A DNA stretch of 54,792 bases from assembly GCA_035502775.1 (NCBI GenBank), contig DATJUB010000064.1, positions 1 through 54,792 of the forward strand. Direction: 5' to 3'. This document shows, piece by piece, positions 24,078-33,164 of this stretch. The position numbers and the translations under genes were made by a program. The notes under the pieces are model-generated. The model worked only from the letters and a program-made list of their open reading frames with translations, did not search any database and was not told the origin of the DNA. Origin of the DNA: 67-14 sp035502775. Its GTDB lineage: Bacteria > Actinomycetota > Thermoleophilia > Solirubrobacterales > 70-9. Each line of letters begins with the position of its first letter. The stretch's first letter is position 1.

Positions 24078-25366
24078 GCCGCGTCCCAGGGGGCGGTGCC
24101 GACCAGGATCCGGGCGCTGTACTCCGAGAAGCGGCCGTCGGCGATCGCGGCCCGGGCACCGGCCATCAGGCGTTCCATGTAGGTCAGGTTGTGCTCCACC
24201 AGCAGTCTCACCGCGGTCAGCTCCTCCGAGCGCGAAATGTAGTTGATGTAGTCGCGATCGTAGTCCTCGCAGGAGACACAAGAACAGCCTTCGACCATCG
24301 GCCGGTGATCGCCGGCCATGCCGCCCTTGCGCATGTCGATGCGGAAGCGCTTCTCGGGGTCGGGCGCGAGGGCCATGCCGTGACGGGCCAGCCGGGTCGG
24401 TACGGCGCAGTCGAACACGTCGAGCCCCAGCGCGATGCCGTGCATGAGGTCGTCGACCTCGCCGATGCCCAGCAGGTGCTTGGGAGCTTCCACCGGGAGG
24501 GCCGGCACGGTGAAGCCGAGCACCTCGGCCATCTCGTCCTTGTCGCGTCCGAGCGTGCCGCCGATCGCGATGCCGTCGACCTCGGCTTCACCGACGTACT
24601 GGCAGGACTCCCGGCGCAGATCCTCGTAGGTGCCGCCCTGGATGATCCCGAACACCGCCTGGCCCGCGGGCGCGTTGTCCTGATGCCATTTCAGGCTGCG
24701 GTCGAGCCAGCGATGGGTGCGTTCGGTCGACCTGGCCGTGTATTCACGGTCGGCGTGGAAGGGGGTGCATTCGTCGAAGACGAGAGCGATGTCCGAGGCC
24801 AGCGCGGCCTGGACCGACATCGAGGCTTCGGGTGAGAGCATCAGTTCGGACCCGTCCTTGTATGAGCGGAAGCGAACCCCTTCCTCCTCGATCCCGAGCG
24901 TCTTCGCCAGGCCCTGCATCTTGCGCCCGGTGCCCTTGATCTCCTCGGCGACACCGCCGTGGGCCAGTGAGAAGACCTGGAATCCGCCCGAGTCGGTGAT
25001 GATCGCCCTGTCCCAGCCCATGAACTTGTGCAGCCCGCCGGCTTCGATCATCCGCTCCGGTCCGGGCGCGACCAGCAGGTGGTAGGTGTTGCCGAGAACC
25101 ATCTCGTAGCCGAACCCCGCGACCTCGCGGGAGGACATGCCACGGACGCTGCCCTTGGTCGCGAGGGGAATGAAGGCGGGAGTTTCCACCGGCCCGTGCG
25201 GGGTCTGGAGAGTGCCGCGACGGGCCATCCCGTCGCGATCATGAATCTCAAATGTCAGGCGGTCCGGGTCGTGGCGCAAGACCGCAGAGTATCCGGCCTC
25301 CCCAAGCCCCGTTGTTTGCCCATACGGGTAGCTGCGAATAGACCAGCGTTCCGGCGTACTCACCAT
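24074..25366 (-). CDS. tgt: tRNA-guanine transglycosylase
   Basis: Up to 430 residues. It exchanges guanine-34 for preQ1 in tRNAs for Asp, Asn, His and Tyr. Signatures are the HGPVETPAFIPLATKGSVRG start, ITDSGGFQVFSL, AIGGTLGRDKDEM, VFDCAVPTRLARHGMAL with the nucleophile region, and the zinc site CSCVSCEDYDRDYINYISRSEELTA followed by VEHN. The N-terminus is uncertain: a TTG at about codon 31 (before RHDPDRLTFEI) would give a more typical 400-residue protein. No queuosine synthesis genes are nearby. It follows gpmI by 67 bases and overlaps the ABC gene. Confidence 0.92.
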   Translation of the reverse strand: MVSTPERWSIRSYPYGQTTGLGEAGYSAVLRHDPDRLTFEIHDRDGMARRGTLQTPHGPVETPAFIPLATKGSVRGMSSREVAGFGYEMVLGNTYHLLVAPGPERMIEAGGLHKFMGWDRAIITDSGGFQVFSLAHGGVAEEIKGTGRKMQGLAKTLGIEEEGVRFRSYKDGSELMLSPEASMSVQAALASDIALVFDECTPFHADREYTARSTERTHRWLDRSLKWHQDNAPAGQAVFGIIQGGTYEDLRRESCQYVGEAEVDGIAIGGTLGRDKDEMAEVLGFTVPALPVEAPKHLLGIGEVDDLMHGIALGLDVFDCAVPTRLARHGMALAPDPEKRFRIDMRKGGMAGDHRPMVEGCSCVSCEDYDRDYINYISRSEELTAVRLLVEHNLTYMERLMAGARAAIADGRFSEYSARILVGTAPWDAA

Positions 25367-25433
25367 CCGAGCCGGTTCTACAAACGTTTCCGCGTCTCAG
25401 ACTCCTTCGGAGATACCGGGTCGGATGCCTTGT

Positions 25434-26969
25434 TCAGCGAATCAGGCTGCGGCCCGTCATCTCCACCGGCTGCTCTATCCCGAGCGCATCCAGGACCGTC
25501 GGCGCGACGTCCGCCAGGATGCCGCCGTCGGCCAGCGGCGGTCCCGGCACGGTGAGGATCAGCGGCACCGGATTCAGGGAGTGGGCGGTGTTCGGGGAGC
25601 CGTCGGGCTCGAGCATGTTGTCGGCGTTGCCGTGATCGGCGGTGATCAGGCAGGCGCCACCGGAGGCGAGGACCGCCTCGACCACGCGTCCGAGGCAGGC
25701 GTCGACCGCTTCGATCGCCTTGACCGCGGCCGGGATCACCCCGGTGTGTCCGACCATGTCGGGATTGGCGAAGTTGATGATGCCGAAGCGCGGATTCTCT
25801 TCCCGCCACCCGGAGACGAAGGCGTCGGCGGCGGCGTTGGCGCTCATCTCAGGCTTGAAGTCATAGGTCGGCACGTCGCGCGGTGACTCGACCAGGCGGC
25901 GCTCCTCGCCCTCCCATTCCTCTTCCCGGCCACCGTTGAAGAAGTAGGTGACGTGGGCGTATTTTTCGGTCTCGGCGACATGAAGTTGGCGCCCGCCTGC
26001 CTTCGAGATCACCTGGGCGAGGGTCACCTCGGGGCGTCGCTCGGGGAAGGCGACCGGGTAGGGCCAGCCCTTGCGGTAGACGGTCATCGTGGTCAGGTCG
26101 ACCACCGGACCGCCCGAGCGCGGGAATTCGTCGAAATCCGGATCGGCCAGGGCCATGGTCAGTTCACGTGCGCGGTCGGGCCGGAAGTTGATGAAGATCG
26201 CGACGTCACCCTCGGCCATGCCGTCGTAGCCGCCGATCACGGTCGGCGGGATGAACTCATCGGTCTTGCCGTTCGCGTAAGCCTCCCTGATCGCCGTTTC
26301 GGCATCCGGGGAACCGGGGCCCTCGCCGTGGACCATCGCGTCGTAGGCGAGCTTCACGCGCTCCCAGCGGGTATCGCGGTCCATCGCGAAGTAGCGGCCG
26401 CTCACGGTGCCGACCCGGCCGGCCGAACGCAGCCACCGTTCGAGCTCCTCGACGTATCGCGCCCCGCCGTTCGGCAGGGTGTCGCGGCCGTCGGTGATCG
26501 CGTGGAAGACCACGTCGGGAACGCCCTCCTGGGAGGCCAGCTCGATACAGGCCTCGAGGTGCTCCCAGCCGGAGTGCACGCCGCCGTCGGAGACCAGACC
26601 GATCAGGTGGAGCCGGCCGCGCGGGCTGACCACTGCCCTCTGGCAGGCGGCCACCAGGGCCTCGTTGTCGAAGAAGCTGCCGTCGGCGACCGCGGAGTCG
26701 ATCCGGGCCAGGTCCTGTTTGACGATCGCGCCGGCACCGAGATTCAGGTGCCCCACCTCCGAGTTGCCCATCTGCCCCTCGGGCAGGCCCACGTCGGGAC
26801 CCTGGGCGCTCAGCCGGGTGGTCCGGTACTCGGACCACAGCCGGTCGAAGTTCGGCGTGTCGGCAAGCGAGATCGCGTTGCCGGGACCGTCCGGCGCCAG
26901 GCCCCAGCCGTCGAGGATCACCAGGGCCACGGCCGGCACCGGCAGCTCGGTCGGTCCGTTCGGGCTCAT
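25434..26969 (-). CDS. gpmI: Cofactor-independent phosphoglycerate mutase
   Basis: 511 residues, the standard size. It interconverts 3- and 2-phosphoglycerate using two manganese ions. The nucleophile serine is in QMGNSEVGHLNLGAGAIV; further motifs are VSDGGVHSGWEHL, the ITDGRDTLP loop, and metal ligands in DMVGHTG and TADHGNADNM. ATG 26969 follows tpiA by two bases, so translation is tightly coupled in the gap-pgk-tpiA-gpmI run. Confidence 0.97.
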   Translation of the reverse strand: MSPNGPTELPVPAVALVILDGWGLAPDGPGNAISLADTPNFDRLWSEYRTTRLSAQGPDVGLPEGQMGNSEVGHLNLGAGAIVKQDLARIDSAVADGSFFDNEALVAACQRAVVSPRGRLHLIGLVSDGGVHSGWEHLEACIELASQEGVPDVVFHAITDGRDTLPNGGARYVEELERWLRSAGRVGTVSGRYFAMDRDTRWERVKLAYDAMVHGEGPGSPDAETAIREAYANGKTDEFIPPTVIGGYDGMAEGDVAIFINFRPDRARELTMALADPDFDEFPRSGGPVVDLTTMTVYRKGWPYPVAFPERRPEVTLAQVISKAGGRQLHVAETEKYAHVTYFFNGGREEEWEGEERRLVESPRDVPTYDFKPEMSANAAADAFVSGWREENPRFGIINFANPDMVGHTGVIPAAVKAIEAVDACLGRVVEAVLASGGACLITADHGNADNMLEPDGSPNTAHSLNPVPLILTVPGPPLADGGILADVAPTVLDALGIEQPVEMTGRSLIR

Positions 26970-26971
26970 GC

Positions 26972-27730
26972 TCAGCTCGCGGGTGCGGCGGCGACGATCG
27001 CGCCGAAGTCCGCCGGGTCGAGCGCGGCGCCTCCGACCAGGGCACCGTCGATGTCCGGGAGCGCCAGCAGCTCGGCGGCGTTGTCCGGCTTGACCGAACC
27101 GCCGTAGAGGATGCGGACCCGCTGGGCGGCCTCCGGATCACGGGAGCGCAGCAGGTTCCTGATGAAGTGGATCGATTCCTGGGCCTGTTCCGGAGTGGCG
27201 ACCTTGCCTGTGCCGATCGCCCAGATCGGTTCGTACGCGATCACGACCTTGTCGAGATCGTCGGTGTGGATCTCGGCCAGATCGGTGATCACCTGATGCG
27301 ACAGGACCGCGTCGGTGTCACCGGACTCCCGTTCGGATTCGGTTTCGCCACAGCAGAGGATGGGTTCCAGACCGGCCTCGATCGCCCGGCGGACCTTCCG
27401 GGCGAGTGCCTCGTCGGTCTCACCGAAGTACTGGCGGCGCTCGGAGTGGCCGAGGATCACGCCGTCGACTCCGAGATCGAGCAGCATCGGGGCCGACACC
27501 TCGCCGGTGAAGGCTCCCGAGTCCTCGAAATACATGTTCTGGGCCGCGACCTTGACCGGCGTGCCGGAGCAGCGCTCCGCGACCCGGCTCAGGGCCAGGT
27601 AGGTCGGGCAGAGCACGACCTCGGCCCCGTCGCCGTTCTGGGTCGGCAGGAAGGCGTCGAGGAACTCGTCGGCCTCACCTGCCGTCTTGTTCATTTTCCA
27701 GTTCGCGGCTATGTACTGACGGCGGCTCAT
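26972..27730 (-). CDS. tpiA: Triosephosphate isomerase
   Basis: 252 residues forming a TIM barrel that interconverts dihydroxyacetone phosphate and glyceraldehyde 3-phosphate. The substrate lysine is in AANWKMNKT, the catalytic histidine in ILGHSERR and the glutamate in IAYEPIWAIGTGK; the phosphate loop is ILYGGSVKPDN. ATG 27730 is seven bases after the pgk stop. Confidence 0.97.
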   Translation of the reverse strand: MSRRQYIAANWKMNKTAGEADEFLDAFLPTQNGDGAEVVLCPTYLALSRVAERCSGTPVKVAAQNMYFEDSGAFTGEVSAPMLLDLGVDGVILGHSERRQYFGETDEALARKVRRAIEAGLEPILCCGETESERESGDTDAVLSHQVITDLAEIHTDDLDKVVIAYEPIWAIGTGKVATPEQAQESIHFIRNLLRSRDPEAAQRVRILYGGSVKPDNAAELLALPDIDGALVGGAALDPADFGAIVAAAPAS

Positions 27731-27737
27731 GCGTCAA

Positions 27738-28925
27738 TCATGCCGCGTCGAGCGCTTCGACGCCCGGGAGCTTCTTGCCTTCCAACAGCTCCAGGGAGGC
27801 ACCGCCGCCGGTGGATACCCAGTCGACCTCTTCGGTGAGACCGAACTTGACCAGTGCCGCGACCGAATCGCCGCCCCCGACAACCGTGAAACCGGGTGCC
27901 GCGGCGACCGCCTCGGCGACGGTCTTCGTGCCGGCCGCGAAGGGCTCCAGTTCGAAGGCCCCCATCGGTCCGTTCCAGAGGACGGTGCCCGCGCCGGCTA
28001 TCCGCGCGGCGTAATCGGCCGCTGATTTCGGCCCGATGTCGAGTCCCATCCAGCCGTCCGGCACCGCGGTGCCGTCGGTCGCCTTGAACTCGGTGTCGGC
28101 CGAGAACTCGCGTCCGAGGGCAAGATCGGACGGCAGGACCAGTTCACAGTCGGACCCGGCCGCCTTTTCGAGAGCCTCCTTGGCCAGGGGAATGCCGTCC
28201 TCCTCGACCAGCGAATCGCCGGTCTCGATGCCCTGCGCCCGGTAGAACGGGAAGCACATCGCGCCCCCGATCAGGACCTGGTCGGCCAGTTCGATGAAAC
28301 GGTCGATCACGCCGACCTTGTCCGAAACCTTGGCTCCACCGAGGATCACCACCAGCGGACGGGCCGGATCGTCGGCCACGGCGTCGAGATTCTCGACCTC
28401 GCGCTGGAGCAGCAGGCCCGCGTATGAGGGCAGCTGGGCCGCGACACCGGCCGTGCTGGCATGGGCGCGGTGGGCCGCGCCGAAGGCGTCGTTGACGTAG
28501 ATGTCGGCCAGCTCCGCCAGCGCCAGGGCCAGTTCGGGGTCGTTCTCGGTCTCCCCCGCGAGAAAACGGGTGTTCTCCAGCAGCAGGACATCGCCCGGTT
28601 CCAGCGATTCGGCCAGGGCCTTGGAGATCGGCCCGGTCAGTTCCGGTGAGAGCCGGACCTTCGAATCGAGCAGCCCGGAAAGGTGCTCGGCTACCGGCTT
28701 CAGCGACAGCGCGTCGACCCGCTGTCCCTTGGGACGGCCGAGGTGCGACATCAGGATCACCTTGGCGCCGCCGTCGATCAGCAGCTGGATCGTGGGCAAT
28801 GCCGCCCGGATCCTGGTGTCGTCGGCGACTTGGCCGTCATCCAGGGGAACGTTGAAATCGACCCGGACCAGGACACGCTGACCTTTCAGGTCAGCGTCCC
28901 GGACCGAAGCCTTGCTGAATGCCAC
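27738..28925 (-). CDS. pgk: Phosphoglycerate kinase
   Basis: 395 residues, two-domain enzyme transferring phosphate from 1,3-bisphosphoglycerate to ADP. Motifs are VLVRVDFNVPLDDG, the LMSHLGRPKG substrate loop, LLENTRFLAGETEND, VILGGAKVSDK, and the C-terminal GGGDSVAALVKFG and WVSTGGGASLELLEG. The start is GTG 28925, 24 bases from gap. Confidence 0.97.
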   Translation of the reverse strand: MAFSKASVRDADLKGQRVLVRVDFNVPLDDGQVADDTRIRAALPTIQLLIDGGAKVILMSHLGRPKGQRVDALSLKPVAEHLSGLLDSKVRLSPELTGPISKALAESLEPGDVLLLENTRFLAGETENDPELALALAELADIYVNDAFGAAHRAHASTAGVAAQLPSYAGLLLQREVENLDAVADDPARPLVVILGGAKVSDKVGVIDRFIELADQVLIGGAMCFPFYRAQGIETGDSLVEEDGIPLAKEALEKAAGSDCELVLPSDLALGREFSADTEFKATDGTAVPDGWMGLDIGPKSAADYAARIAGAGTVLWNGPMGAFELEPFAAGTKTVAEAVAAAPGFTVVGGGDSVAALVKFGLTEEVDWVSTGGGASLELLEGKKLPGVEALDAA

Positions 28926-28949
28926 TGTCGTGGAGTCCCGGTGGTCTTC

Positions 28950-29951
<1,002 letters not shown>

Positions 29952-30069
29952 ATGCGCTGCTGCCTCCTGTAATTGATCGATCAGTGATTGATGCGGGATG
30001 TAGCTTGGATTCTACGGGGCAGCCGTATTTCGGCCGCCCGATGTCAAACAGACTCGGTTCGCCGGCGTT

Positions 30070-30432
30070 TCAGTCGTTGCCGACGGTGATCTCGATGTCG
30101 TGCCCGTCCGGATCCCGGAGAAAGGCCGAGTAGGGACCCGAACCGTGTCCGCCGGGTTCACCCGGCTTGGCCACGTTCGAGCCACCGACGCGACAGCCGC
30201 CTTCCCAGGCCGCCTTGACCGCGGCGATGCCGGGAGCACCGAGACTGACCAGCGTTCCCTCGGGCCGGGCGCCGGCCCGTTCCGTGACGAAGAGGATCGG
30301 GCGGGAGATCCCGTAGCCGATCGCTCCGGCGTCATTGACATGACGCCGCCAGCCCAACGGAGAGAGAAGCGCGTCATAGAACTCTGACGCACGCTGAAGA
30401 CTCGAAACTTCTAAGACGATGTGATGTAGCAC
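30070..30432 (-). CDS. VOC-fold (glyoxalase/dioxygenase superfamily) protein
   Basis: 120 residues. The start LHHIVLEVSSLQRASEFYDALLSPLGW and the end FLRDPDGHDIEI are the paired beta-alpha-beta signatures of small VOC proteins. The metal ligands H4 and the C-terminal glutamate are plausible, but the substrate is unknown. GTG 30432 is preceded, six bases away, by TAGCCT at 30444-30439. It lies alone between the ABC pair and gap, where many actinobacteria have whiA. Confidence 0.85.
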   Translation of the reverse strand: MLHHIVLEVSSLQRASEFYDALLSPLGWRRHVNDAGAIGYGISRPILFVTERAGARPEGTLVSLGAPGIAAVKAAWEGGCRVGGSNVAKPGEPGGHGSGPYSAFLRDPDGHDIEITVGND

Positions 30433-30494
30433 CCTGCCAGGCTAATGGAGAGCGGGTCGCGACCACATTGCCGCCTCCGTGCTAGTGGGGGCGC

Positions 30495-31265
30495 CTAGTT
30501 TCTGGGAGACCAGCGGAAATAGCGAATCGCCAGCAAGAGTCCGGCGATGCCCCAGATACCGACCACGAGCAGATCGCCCCACTCGAATCCCGCCCCGACC
30601 GTGTTCGGGCTGTAGGCCGCGAAGAACGCCTCGAAGAAATCCCTGATCGGGAAGTGGTTGGCGAAGGAGAGGACGCCGTCCGGGATCTCGCTTTCCGGGA
30701 TGAAGATGCCCGAGAGGAAGTAGAGCGGCAGCGTGATCAGGTTGGTGATCGCGGGCGCGGCCTCACGCGACGGGATGATCGCCGTCATCGCGATCCCGAG
30801 GCAGCAGAAGGAGGCGGCGCCGATCACCAGCGTCACGAGCAGGGCCGGCAGCCGGTCGAACGGGATCGGGGCGTCGTAGAGGATCTTGCCGATCAGGGTG
30901 ATCACGACGACCATCAGCACCGAGATCACGATCGCGTTGCCGACCCGGCCCGCAATGAAGACCCAGGGTGGCAGGGGCGTGCCACGGCCGCGTTTCAGCA
31001 GTCCGGCCTCGCGGGCGATGGTGAGGTTCATCGCCAGGCTGACCATGGTCGCCGAAACCACCGCCAGGGTCACGATCGCCGGGATGTAGTAGGTCGTGGT
31101 CGGGATGTTCCCGAGCGACTCGATCTTCTCGTCGCCGAAGATCGTGGCGAAGATCAGCAGGAAGATGACCGGCAGCAGCGCGGTGAAGAAGACCGATGCC
31201 GGGTTGCGCCAGAACACCTTCTGGGTGTACTTGAACTCATGCAGGACCAGCCGGATCGACCTCAT
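30495..31265 (-). CDS. ABC-2 type permease (DrrB-like)
   Basis: 256 residues with six hydrophobic helices. The start FKYTQKVFWRNPASVFFTALLPVIFLLIF and the signature NLITLPLYFLSGIFIPE are typical of drug/daunorubicin and polysaccharide-exporting ABC-2 permeases. It overlaps the ATPase stop by four bases (ATGA), so translation is coupled. The cargo is unknown. Confidence 0.92.
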   Translation of the reverse strand: MRSIRLVLHEFKYTQKVFWRNPASVFFTALLPVIFLLIFATIFGDEKIESLGNIPTTTYYIPAIVTLAVVSATMVSLAMNLTIAREAGLLKRGRGTPLPPWVFIAGRVGNAIVISVLMVVVITLIGKILYDAPIPFDRLPALLVTLVIGAASFCCLGIAMTAIIPSREAAPAITNLITLPLYFLSGIFIPESEIPDGVLSFANHFPIRDFFEAFFAAYSPNTVGAGFEWGDLLVVGIWGIAGLLLAIRYFRWSPRN

Positions 31266-32191
31266 GCTCCGGCCTTCTCCTCGGTCACCTGAAGGTAGAC
31301 GTCCTCGAGGCTCGGACGGCGCACCTCGAGTCCGGAAAGCTCGATCCGGTTCTCGATCGCCCAGCCGGTGAGCCGGTTCAAATCATTGACCGAGTCGTGA
31401 CTCTCGAGCACGGCCAGCACCCCGGGCTCGGGACCGGATTCGTCGAACGTGATCTTCTCGAACCCGGCAAGCCCTTCGATGCCGGCGCCCTCGGGCAGCC
31501 TGAAGGTGATCCTGGTCGGCAGGTGATCCCGGTCCCCGAGGTTCTCGGGGGTGTCCTCGGCGACGATCCGGCCCTCGTTGATGATCGCGACCCGATCGGC
31601 CAGGAACTGGGCCTCTTCCATGTAGTGCGTGGTCAGCAGCACCGTCTTGCCGAGATCGCGCAGTCCGGCGATCATCTCCCAGGCCTGGCGGCGGGCCGAA
31701 GGGTCGAAGCCGGTGGTCGGCTCGTCCAGGAAGAGCAGCTCGGGATCTCCGATCAGCGCGATGCCGACGTCGAGGCGGCGCATCTGGCCCCCGGAGAGCT
31801 TTCCGGCCCTGGCGTCGACCTTGTCCTCCAGCCCGACCAATCCGATCACCTCGTCGACCGGCCGTGGATTCGAGAAGTACCCGGCATAGAGCTCCAGTGA
31901 CTCGCGAACCGTCAGCTTGGTTTCCAGGGCCGTTCCCTGGAGCACGATCCCGATGCGTTCCCGCCAGGCGCGGGTCGGCTTGGCCGGGTCGATTCCGAGC
32001 ACCTTGACCTCGCCCGAGTCACGGTCCCTGTAACCCTCGAGAATCTCGACGGTGGTCGTCTTTCCGGCCCCGTTGGGACCGAGTACGGCGAGGATCTCCT
32101 CCGGTTCGACCTGGAGATCGATACCTCTGACAGCCTCCAGCTCGCCATAGGACTTGCGCAGTCCCTGAATGGATATGACCGGTTCGGGCAC
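31262..32191 (-). CDS. ABC ATPase (DrrA-like)
   Basis: 309 residues. Walker A GPNGAGKTT, signature KLSGGQMRRLDVGIAL, Walker B LLFLDEPTTGFDPSARR and the switch region LLTTHYMEEAQFLADRV are intact. A roughly 75-residue C-terminal extension is typical of DrrA. GTG 32191 has TAGGAT at 32204-32199 ending seven bases upstream, so the transcript is likely leaderless. It sits where yvcK would be expected downstream of rapZ. Confidence 0.93.
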   Translation of the reverse strand: MPEPVISIQGLRKSYGELEAVRGIDLQVEPEEILAVLGPNGAGKTTTVEILEGYRDRDSGEVKVLGIDPAKPTRAWRERIGIVLQGTALETKLTVRESLELYAGYFSNPRPVDEVIGLVGLEDKVDARAGKLSGGQMRRLDVGIALIGDPELLFLDEPTTGFDPSARRQAWEMIAGLRDLGKTVLLTTHYMEEAQFLADRVAIINEGRIVAEDTPENLGDRDHLPTRITFRLPEGAGIEGLAGFEKITFDESGPEPGVLAVLESHDSVNDLNRLTGWAIENRIELSGLEVRRPSLEDVYLQVTEEKAGA

Positions 32192-32255
32192 GGAGATGAT
32201 CCTACGACTCGAAGCCGATCGGGCGGGGCCAGCCCGGGCCGGGCCGGTGTGCTAG

Positions 32256-33104
32256 TCAGCCCAGGTCGCGGTGGGTCACGCGGACCACCACGTCCTCGCG
32301 GGCCGAGAGGTCCCGCCAGATCCGTTCGGCGACCGTGACCGAGCGGTGACGGCCGCCGGTGCAGCCGATCGCGATGGTCAGATGACTCTTGCCCTCGGCC
32401 ACGTAGGCGGGCACGAGGAACTCGAGCAGGGGCATCAGGCGGCCGTAGAACTCGCCCGCCTGGGTGCCGGCCTCCACGTACTCGCGGACCTCGGCGTCGA
32501 GCCCGGTCATCGGCCGAAGACGGGTGTCGTAGTGGGGGTTCGGCAGGAAACGGACGTCGAGGGTGAGATCGGCGTCACGCGGCGGTCCGTTCTTGAAACC
32601 GAAGGTGAGCAGGGTGACCGCCATGCGGCCCTCGTCCTCGACCGCGACCATCTCCTCGGAGATACGGCGGCGAAGCTGGGCCGCGGTGTCGGTCGAGGTG
32701 TCCATCACCATGTCGGCCCGGACCCGCAATGGCGCGAGCAGCTCCCGTTCGGCCCGGATGCCCTCGAGGATCCGTCCCTCGGGCGCCAGCGGATGGCGGC
32801 GGCGGGTCTCCTTGTAGCGGTCGGTCAGGATCTCCTCGTTGGCCTCGAGGAAGAGGACCTGGGGCCGCAGCCCGTCCTGTTCGAGATCCTCGAGCACCTG
32901 GAGCAGCTGGTCGAAATACTCGCCGCTGCGTACGTCGGACACGACCGCCGCCCGTTCGACGCCGCTGCCCGGCAGCCGGAACATCTCGCCCAGGGCGCCG
33001 ATCATCTGCGGCGGCAGGTTGTCCACACAGAAGTAGCCGTTGTCCTCGAAGGCGGCGATCGCCTCGGACTTGCCCGCCCCGGAGTGGCCCGTGATGACCA
33101 CCAT
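32256..33104 (-). CDS. rapZ: RapZ/YvcJ nucleotide-binding protein (RNase adapter family)
   Basis: 282 residues from ATG 33104, close to characterised RapZ. Walker A is GHSGAGKS, followed by ALRALEDM-like AIAAFEDNGYFCVDNLPPQM, the Walker B region LFLEANEEILTDRYKETRRRHPL, and the C-terminal AIGCTGGRHRSVTVAE with the phosphate-binding fold. In Escherichia coli it controls sRNA decay and cell-wall amino-sugar supply; in actinobacteria the role is less clear. A TTG at 33158 would add 18 acidic residues; ATG 33104 has AAGGA seven bases upstream and matches the family start. It follows uvrC. Confidence 0.93.
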   Translation of the reverse strand: MVVITGHSGAGKSEAIAAFEDNGYFCVDNLPPQMIGALGEMFRLPGSGVERAAVVSDVRSGEYFDQLLQVLEDLEQDGLRPQVLFLEANEEILTDRYKETRRRHPLAPEGRILEGIRAERELLAPLRVRADMVMDTSTDTAAQLRRRISEEMVAVEDEGRMAVTLLTFGFKNGPPRDADLTLDVRFLPNPHYDTRLRPMTGLDAEVREYVEAGTQAGEFYGRLMPLLEFLVPAYVAEGKSHLTIAIGCTGGRHRSVTVAERIWRDLSAREDVVVRVTHRDLG

Positions 33105-33164
33105 CGTGACGTCCTTCTCGGAGCCATCCTCCCCCGGCTGCTCTTCTTGGTCCAGCAAGCTTTC